DNA of 10,343 nucleotides. Source: Nitrososphaerales archaeon TH5895 (lineage in GTDB: Archaea > Thermoproteota > Nitrososphaeria > Nitrososphaerales > Nitrososphaeraceae). Both the position numbers and the translations under genes were made by a program. The first letter of the stretch is position 1, and each line of letters starts with the position of its first letter. The stretch is from positions 1 to 10,343 of the forward strand of contig JAATVS010000651.1 of NCBI GenBank assembly GCA_014523695.1, in the 5' to 3' direction. This document shows positions 6,349 through 10,343 of this stretch, piece by piece. The notes below the pieces were generated by a model that had not been told where the DNA came from, made no database searches, and was given only the letters and a program-made list of their open reading frames with translations.

Positions 6349-7270
6349 GAAAAATTTTTTGAGTCTTAATGACCTAGATAGAGAGGAAATCCTATCAATC
6401 TTAGAGTTATCAAAGGATCTCAAGAGGGATTTGAAGAATGGAAAATCGACCCAATTATTAAAGGGAAGAACGCTTGCGATGATCTTTCAGAAACCCTCTA
6501 CTAGAACCAGACTAAGTTTTGAAACGGGAATAGTACAATTAGGCGGTACCGCTATTTATCTGAGTTCAAACGACCTTCAGCTAGCTCGAGGAGAATCTGT
6601 CGAAGATACAGCTCGAACTCTTTCGCTCTACGTCGACTTGATTATGGCGCGTGTGTATTCACATTCGGATATTGAGAAGCTTGCAGCATACTCGTCTGTT
6701 CCCGTCATTAACGGACTTTCAGATACTTTTCATCCTTGCCAGATTCTCGCCGATCTCCTCACGATTCAAGAAAAGAAAAATACATTCAATGGATTGAAAG
6801 TTGCTTGGATAGGAGACGGTAATAATGTTTGCAATGATCTAGTACTTGGTTGCTCGAAAATAGGCATGAATCTTTCGATTGCTTGTCCACCTGGCTTTGA
6901 ACCGAATGAAGATGTACTTTACGTAGCAAGACAAGAAGCTTCTAAAAGTTCTACAGAAATATCGATTACAGATGATCCTTTAAAAGCCGTTCAAAATGCT
7001 GATGTGTTGGCAACAGACACGTTCGTATCTATTGGAAAGGATGAAGAAAGACAGCAAATAGAAGAGATATTCTTGCCGAAGTACCAGGTTAATTCTAATC
7101 TATTGAGTTCCGCGAAGCAAGATTGCATTTTTATGCACTGTCTTCCGGCTTCAAGAGGTCGAGAAGTCACTTCCGAAGTAATTGACGGTAAGGCATCCGT
7201 GGTGTGGGACCAAGCTGAAAATAGGCTACACGCACAGAAGGCGTTAATGTGTATGCTACCATTGAGGTAA
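6320..7270 (+). CDS. argF: Ornithine carbamoyltransferase
   Basis: Cytosolic enzyme of arginine biosynthesis: carbamoyl phosphate plus ornithine gives citrulline. Seen: carbamoyl-phosphate site STRTR at 60-64 (in FQKPSTRTRLSFE), HPCQ at 138-141, the ornithine-side loop at 230-239 (ATDTFVSIG), HCLP at 273-276 and the terminal QAENRLHAQKAL. The SMG motif usual for ornithine carbamoyltransferases reads SIG here (237-239), a mild change; aspartate and N-acetylornithine carbamoyltransferases have other sequences at this loop, so OTC remains the best call. At 316 residues it is close to archaeal enzymes of about 315. The ATG at 6320 lies inside ftsY and gives the normal N-terminal length before the conserved FLSLNDL (13-19); a TTG at 6359 would be the next option but starts inside that motif. 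The 29-nt overlap suggests translational coupling to ftsY. An oligo-T tract follows just after the stop. Confidence 0.95.
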   Translation: MKTLKTSLNKKNFLSLNDLDREEILSILELSKDLKRDLKNGKSTQLLKGRTLAMIFQKPSTRTRLSFETGIVQLGGTAIYLSSNDLQLARGESVEDTARTLSLYVDLIMARVYSHSDIEKLAAYSSVPVINGLSDTFHPCQILADLLTIQEKKNTFNGLKVAWIGDGNNVCNDLVLGCSKIGMNLSIACPPGFEPNEDVLYVARQEASKSSTEISITDDPLKAVQNADVLATDTFVSIGKDEERQQIEEIFLPKYQVNSNLLSSAKQDCIFMHCLPASRGREVTSEVIDGKASVVWDQAENRLHAQKALMCMLPLR

Positions 7271-7273
7271 ACA

Positions 7274-7279
7274 TTTTTT
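7274..7279 (+). terminator. Oligo-T stop after argF
   Basis: Six T residues starting 4 nt after the argF stop codon, a usual archaeal termination signal and a natural end for the pfdA-ftsY-argF transcript. No hairpin precedes it. Confidence 0.5.
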
Positions 7280-7584
7280 GTTCGCAATGCCTTGATGTCG
7301 GTGAGTGAATTCGATGTTGTCAGCAAAATATTGAGGTTTATTTTTATGCTGCGAAGTATTCTGGATGCTATCCTGGTTTTGTATGCATCGGTCTCCACTA
7401 AAGCGAGAGGCTATTCTTGTGTATGGTGTTTGTATCCTATATTACAAATTGCCTTTTTGAACTTCACAGACGATTGATATTTTTAGATTTGGGATGGCTG
7501 TTCTAAATGATTTTTGAATTCTCAAAGACAATTCCCAGTTAGCACTAAAGTCTTCGTTTCCTAATCTGGGACTAGTACATTCAT

Positions 7585-7597
7585 GTAATTTTTATAG
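7585..7597 (+). promoter_or_regulatory. TATA-like box of the 115-aa gene
   Basis: GTAATTTTTATAG lies about 22-27 nt upstream of the ATG at 7615. No Shine-Dalgarno sequence precedes the ATG, so the mRNA is probably leaderless, as for other single genes in this window. Confidence 0.45.
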
Positions 7598-7614
7598 ATA
7601 TTTACCTTTATATT

Positions 7615-7962
7615 ATGGCTACTAGTAGGTGGATATTCATGCCTTCTGACGAATTGCAGGAAATTAGGAGGGTTTTCCAAGGCTTACAAACTCTTTATCA
7701 ATTACATCTCCCAAAAATAAGCCCTGCGCTAATACACGATCTTCTCATCCGCGAAGAAGAGGAGGCACAAAAGTCTAATACAACATCGAAGTCGTCTCCA
7801 CCATTTTACATGGTCGAAATTTCCACCACGAAGAGCGCCGATCCCGAAAAAATGAAAAATTTGATATTTAAAGAGACAGGACTTCTGCCGTCAGTTTATG
7901 AAAAATGGTACTCACTATGTAGCAAACATGAGACTGACCCTGGAATTGCTAAAAGTGATTAG
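7615..7962 (+). CDS. Hypothetical protein, 115 aa, unrecognised
   Basis: I cannot assign a family. The 115 residues have no signal peptide or membrane segment. The N-terminal half is probably helical: SDELQEIRRVFQGLQTLYQLH at about 11-31 has a heptad-like hydrophobic pattern, and ALIHDLLIREEEEAQ at 38-52 is amphipathic. A Ser/Thr-rich linker (about 54-62) leads to a predicted beta-alpha part: FYMVEIST at 64-71, then EKMKNLIFKETGLLPSVYEKW at 78-98 with several aromatic residues. A single Cys (102) rules out a zinc knuckle. The N-terminal and C-terminal parts could be two small modules joined by the linker. The TATA-like box supports the ATG at 7615. It stands alone, with 344 nt of non-coding DNA before and about 510 nt after. 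It may be a lineage-restricted thaumarchaeal protein; this is a guess. Confidence 0.7.
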   Translation: MATSRWIFMPSDELQEIRRVFQGLQTLYQLHLPKISPALIHDLLIREEEEAQKSNTTSKSSPPFYMVEISTTKSADPEKMKNLIFKETGLLPSVYEKWYSLCSKHETDPGIAKSD

Positions 7963-7999
7963 TGAATCTGAGGATGGTGTCGTGAAAGTTTCAGGGGAC

Positions 8000-8014
8000 T
8001 ATACCGGGGGTATA
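8000..8014. repeat. Short inverted repeat TATACC-GGG-GGTATA
   Basis: A perfect 6-bp inverted repeat around a GGG spacer. It is too short to be convincing as a terminator or structured RNA and lies 38 nt after the 115-aa gene. It could be part of a regulatory site or be chance. Confidence 0.3.
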
Positions 8015-8400
8015 ACTGGAAGATGAATAAAAAGAAAATAGCTCCTAGAATAATGTTTATTGCCTCAATTTGATTGAGCAAGTCAAAACTGCGAGGAACT
8101 TCTTACTATGATTGGTCTTTGACCCGCAACATCGGATGGGTTGAATAAGTTGAACCGGGGATGATCTTATGGTTATAGGAATTTTGTCCATGGCATTTCA
8201 TTGTACCCGTACTAGAAACATTCTTGGAGATGGCTAATAAGGACGGTCACTTTGAAGAGTTATTATGTGCAGACTTTTGGTGAAATCATCATAATGCAAA
8301 GGTTTCAAAACGATCCTGAGATTAGTTTCATTTACAAAATCATCACATTGTCTGAATCTTCTAAACGTGGTTAAATAACTGACTTGTTCGAAATACAAGA

Positions 8401-8440
8401 TTAATTAATTATAAAATAATTATAATAAAAAATATACTGT
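8401..8440 (-). terminator. T-rich stop region after the FxLYD gene
   Basis: On the minus strand this stretch is almost pure A/T with a run of six T (complement of 8427-8432) about 42 nt after the stop codon at 8474, followed by further T-rich blocks. It fits archaeal oligo-T termination. Confidence 0.5.
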
Positions 8441-8473
8441 TGAAGCTCTAAGCCACTTGCTAGTAGTAAAGTC

Positions 8474-8857
8474 TTAGGTAGCTGCATCAGCTTCTGCGAT
8501 TACCACATGTTTGTCAACTTGATCATGACCCAAAGTCTCCAAAACGGTAAACGGTACTGACTCACCTGGTTGGAGTGTCTGAGACGGCTGAGTAATGAAT
8601 CTACTGGTCTCAAGCAAAAGTTGTCCATTTGAATCGTAGAACTGTACATTTACCCTGATATCATCTACACCCCCTGTCGAATTGTTTACAACTTGTCCTT
8701 CCAGTTCTACATTATTGGTAGGACCTGCTACTAATTCTACTTGTGATGTCTCTAAGTTAACAGTGTTCGGTTGTTCTTGTGCTAGTACCTCAGCAGTTGT
8801 AAAGATAGTCATGGCAGTCAATACAGGAATCAACATCTTGATGATTGAGTTTGTCAT
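8474..8857 (-). CDS. Secreted FxLYD-type domain protein
   Basis: Small exported protein of 127 residues from the ATG at 8857. Seen: a Sec-type signal peptide (MTNSIIK, then a hydrophobic stretch from about 8 to 25, with likely cleavage after VLA at 24-26) and one beta-sandwich-like domain from about 35 to 120. Its core has VELEGQVVNNSTGGVDDIRV, FYDSNGQ, and LQPGESVPF, the pattern of FxLYD domains found in extracytoplasmic proteins of archaea and bacteria. There is no C-terminal membrane anchor and no lipobox, so it should be released or bound non-covalently. The molecular role of such domains is not established. A TATA-like box centred about 28 nt upstream and the lack of a Shine-Dalgarno favour ATG 8857 over the TTG at 8860. 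It lies 186 nt downstream of the metal transporter gene on the same strand but appears to have its own promoter. Confidence 0.8.
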   Translation of the reverse strand: MTNSIIKMLIPVLTAMTIFTTAEVLAQEQPNTVNLETSQVELVAGPTNNVELEGQVVNNSTGGVDDIRVNVQFYDSNGQLLLETSRFITQPSQTLQPGESVPFTVLETLGHDQVDKHVVIAEADAAT

Positions 8858-8879
8858 CAACTGAGTTATCTTTTTACAT

Positions 8880-8890
8880 CCTTAAAAAGT
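8880..8890 (-). promoter_or_regulatory. TATA-like box of the FxLYD gene
   Basis: ACTTTTTAAGG on the minus strand, centred about 28 nt upstream of the ATG at 8857, consistent with a leaderless transcript. A small inverted repeat (AAGTG-TT-CACTT, 8887-8898) overlaps its upstream edge; with five-base arms this may be chance. Confidence 0.45.
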
Positions 8891-9003
8891 GTTCACTTAT
8901 ACATGCGAATTTACTACAAAACAAGCTACTGTCCAAAAAATTTAAGCACTTGTAACTTCTGTTAATGTGTTAGGTATTTTAAAACAACAGTAAAGGCATA
9001 TCT

Positions 9004-9008
9004 AAAAA
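9004..9008 (-). terminator. Possible oligo-T stop after the CDF transporter gene
   Basis: Five T residues on the minus strand about 36 nt after the stop codon at 9044, with a second T4 tract at about 9016-9019. Weak but suitably placed archaeal termination signal. Confidence 0.35.
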
Positions 9009-9043
9009 GTGAGATAAAATGATTGGTCGTAACGCATGAGTAT

Positions 9044-10225
9044 TTACTCACGATGCTCGCGTTTTTGGTTTTGTTGTTGTTGCTGTTGTCGATGCTGATG
9101 CAATATATCAGGAACCGAAATCCATCTCCTGAATGAACTAGATTGTGTTGTAATTGGCTTAGTGATCGATGAATGTGGAATTATCGAAATTCTTTCTAGA
9201 TCAGGAAATTTGGAACGAATCTCCATTTCTACTTGAAGACATATCATCTCCACGTCCTTGAGAGGCCTATTACCATCTACTTCAATATGCACTTCAGCTT
9301 GGGAGACCATTCCCGCTGGTCTAAGTAACACTGAGCGAACCTTGACATTAGTCTGTAATTGCTCCGGTCCTTGGCCAATTTTAAACTGCTTTTGCTCGAT
9401 GTGTTGCTTAATGAGTTCAGTGAGTTTGGGATTCTGCCAGGAATCTACGAGTATCAAAGATGACTTTTTCAGTGAAATATACGATACTGAGAAAATGTAG
9501 CCTGCGATTATCATGCCGCCTATTGCATCCATTTGCAAAAATCCAAATTGTGAAGCTATTAGAACGCTTAGAAATCCAATTATTGATGCCGAACCATCTT
9601 TTATAGAATTCTTAGCATCAGTCCTCAATGATAACAAATTGTATTTGTTTGCGATACTCCTCATCTGGAAAGCTCTATGTAATGAGATTGCACCAGCTGC
9701 AGCCAAAACAACCATCGTAAGAATTGGCTGTCTTATTTCATGGGGATGCAATAGAGCCTGATACGAATTGTAAAATATTACAATCCCTATTGCTACCATT
9801 CCAATAGCAGCCATCAATGCAGCAAAGCTCTCTACCTTGTGATATCCGAAGTGAAATTTCTTGTCAGCTGGTCTATGTGCAAGACGAAGACCCAACAGAA
9901 CGATAAATGATATAACTGCATCAGATATAGAATCTAGTCCATCTGCTGTTGCTACTACACTACCACTAAAGTAACCCGTAAGAATTTCTACAATTCCTAT
10001 GCTTACAAGAGTAACAACAGATATTTTTGCGATTCTTTGCCCTGCTAGGATTCCTTCGCTTACAAGGCTGTTATGTTCGGAAAACTCTCGATTTCTATTC
10101 GATTCGTCAAGATTGTTTGATTTCTCACCTTCGAGGTCCAACGCTTTATCCCGACCTCGAGATAAGCCCTTCATGGCACTGTCGCTTAATTCGTCATCAG
10201 AAGCTCCGGTATTACTGTCGTCCAA
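9044..10225 (-). CDS. Cation diffusion facilitator (CDF) family metal transporter
   Basis: Proton-coupled efflux of a divalent metal (Zn, Fe, Mn, Co or Cd in this family) across the cytoplasmic membrane. Seen: a polar acidic N-terminus of about 60 residues, six membrane segments (about 66-86, 88-116, 131-158, 168-188, 204-226, 232-258), the CDF loop DKKFHFGYHKVES at 121-133, and a cytosolic C-terminal domain at 262-352 (AEVHIEVDG, DLERISIIPH). The transport site differs from the common HxxxD pair: TM2 has D98 and D102, while TM5 has N206 and D210, so the usual TM5 histidine is asparagine; the metal cannot be named. The extra tail (about 353-393) ends in HQHR, a run of six Gln and further His, unlike ordinary members. 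The start is probably TTG at 10225, since TAG lies two codons upstream; ATG at 10174 is the alternative. Family is certain, substrate open. Confidence 0.92.
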   Translation of the reverse strand: MDDSNTGASDDELSDSAMKGLSRGRDKALDLEGEKSNNLDESNRNREFSEHNSLVSEGILAGQRIAKISVVTLVSIGIVEILTGYFSGSVVATADGLDSISDAVISFIVLLGLRLAHRPADKKFHFGYHKVESFAALMAAIGMVAIGIVIFYNSYQALLHPHEIRQPILTMVVLAAAGAISLHRAFQMRSIANKYNLLSLRTDAKNSIKDGSASIIGFLSVLIASQFGFLQMDAIGGMIIAGYIFSVSYISLKKSSLILVDSWQNPKLTELIKQHIEQKQFKIGQGPEQLQTNVKVRSVLLRPAGMVSQAEVHIEVDGNRPLKDVEMICLQVEMEIRSKFPDLERISIIPHSSITKPITTQSSSFRRWISVPDILHQHRQQQQQQNQKREHRE

Positions 10226-10228
10226 TTT

Positions 10229-10343
10229 CTAGAATATGCAGTCATTAGTACCCATTGGCATGATATAAACATCGCGCATTAGAGAATTTTCATATTTATT
10301 GAAGAGTATTTCATCATTTTTATTGGTAACGAAATGCATCATA
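10229..10343 (-). CDS. Possible 3' end of an upstream gene, cut by window edge
   Basis: An open frame of 37 codons enters from the right edge on the minus strand and stops with TAG at 10231-10229, leaving three bases before the transporter's TTG at 10225. Visible residues include FVTNKNDEILFNKYE and end in PMGTNDCIF. Position and strand fit the last gene before the transporter in a shared transcript. It is too short to identify, and a run this long can occur by chance in AT-rich DNA. It is in the same frame as the transporter, so the two are separated only by the TAG. Confidence 0.35.
   Translation of the reverse strand, partial: MMHFVTNKNDEILFNKYENSLMRDVYIMPMGTNDCIF
10262..10269 (-). promoter_or_regulatory. 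TATA-like element upstream of the CDF gene
   Basis: TTTATATC on the minus strand, centred about 40 nt before the TTG at 10225, which would give a leader of about 14 nt. If the short frame at 10229-10343 is a real gene, this element lies within it and may be irrelevant. Confidence 0.3.

Larger units (their letters stand above)
7271..7614. other. Intergenic region after argF
   Basis: 344 nt with the argF oligo-T signal at the left and a TATA-like box at the right end. A 61-codon frame starting with TTG at 7292 exists on the plus strand but has no promoter or ribosome-binding site and an ordinary chance length, so I do not call it. No RNA gene was recognised. Confidence 0.5.
7963..8473. other. 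Gene-free stretch of about 510 nt
   Basis: No frame reaches a length that I would call. A small inverted repeat lies at 8000-8014. Two overlapping frames look faintly protein-like: one open from about 8216 to 8374 (52 codons, without an early start) and one around 8183-8283 in another frame, so a decayed gene is possible but unproven. The right end (8401-8440) is very AT-rich and includes the probable terminator of the minus-strand gene at 8474. No tRNA or known structured RNA was recognised. Confidence 0.5.

Noticed and set aside
6991..7398. 135-codon minus-strand frame antisense to argF
   Set aside because: Lies mostly opposite well-conserved argF sequence, has no promoter, and is Ser/Cys-rich as expected from a reverse reading of coding DNA.
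7292..7477. 61-codon plus-strand frame after argF
   Set aside because: Starts with TTG, no TATA box or ribosome-binding site, unremarkable composition and chance-level length.
8023..8073. Mini-frame MNKKKIAPRIMFIASI that looks like the start of a signal peptide
   Set aside because: Only 16 codons before TGA, no correctly spaced TATA box and no continuation in another frame that I can recognise.
8383..8399. tRNA T-arm-like hairpin: CTTGT, 7-nt loop TCGAAAT, ACAAG
   Set aside because: The following bases (ATTAATT) find no acceptor-stem partner about 70 nt upstream, and no anticodon or D arm can be drawn. Judged a chance hairpin.
9037..9050. Inverted repeat TGAGTA-TT-TACTCA across the CDF stop codon
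   Set aside because: Six-base arms with a two-base centre cannot form a normal hairpin loop without opening, and archaeal termination does not need one; likely chance.
1..10343. CRISPR arrays, insertion sequences, phage or defence genes
   Set aside because: No regularly spaced repeats, terminal inverted repeats with transposase, integrase or nuclease-like genes were seen on either strand.

Overview
The window looks like a chromosomal segment of an ammonia-oxidising archaeon of the Thaumarchaeota/Nitrososphaerota, most likely a soil Nitrososphaerales lineage. The evidence is an archaeal prefoldin alpha subunit next to the SRP receptor FtsY, a geranylgeranyl reductase-type flavoprotein (archaeal lipid biosynthesis), a mannosyl-3-phosphoglycerate synthase, AT-rich DNA with long gaps, and AT-rich TATA-like boxes about 24-30 nt upstream of several start codons with no Shine-Dalgarno (leaderless genes). 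The lineage is an inference from gene content and style; no rRNA gene is present.

Left part (1-3656, plus strand): the 3' two-thirds of mpgS (mannosylglycerate, a compatible solute) ends at 747 and is followed by an oligo-T stop signal. Next comes an acyl-CoA dehydrogenase (1079-2353) behind a TATA-like box and a perfect 16-bp palindrome that could be an operator. Then comes a short geranylgeranyl reductase-family flavoprotein (2634-3656). Each appears to be its own transcription unit.

Middle (3657-7270): a small unrecognised minus-strand gene (3831-4085) with a good TATA box diverges from the pfdA-ftsY-argF operon. pfdA encodes a cytosolic chaperone subunit and ftsY the membrane receptor for SRP. 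argF (ornithine carbamoyltransferase) starts inside the end of ftsY with a 29-nt overlap. The FtsY protein is the most unusual product here: its NG GTPase begins almost at residue 1, and about 240 low-complexity residues follow the GTPase. That tail carries a GFF-x-x-LF element resembling the membrane-binding segment that bacterial FtsY proteins have at the N-terminus.

Right part (7271-10343): an orphan 115-aa gene (7615-7962, plus), an apparently gene-free stretch of about 510 nt, then two minus-strand genes. These are a secreted FxLYD-type domain protein (8474-8857) and a cation diffusion facilitator metal transporter (9044-10225) with altered metal-site residues and a Gln/His-rich tail. 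An open frame running in from beyond the right edge stops 3 nt before the transporter start and may be the end of an upstream gene in the same operon.

No tRNA, rRNA, insertion sequence, CRISPR array or phage gene was found. This is mostly ordinary housekeeping and lineage-specific chromosome. I do not see a clear new multi-gene system; the FtsY architecture and several promoter, operator and small-gene observations are the best leads.
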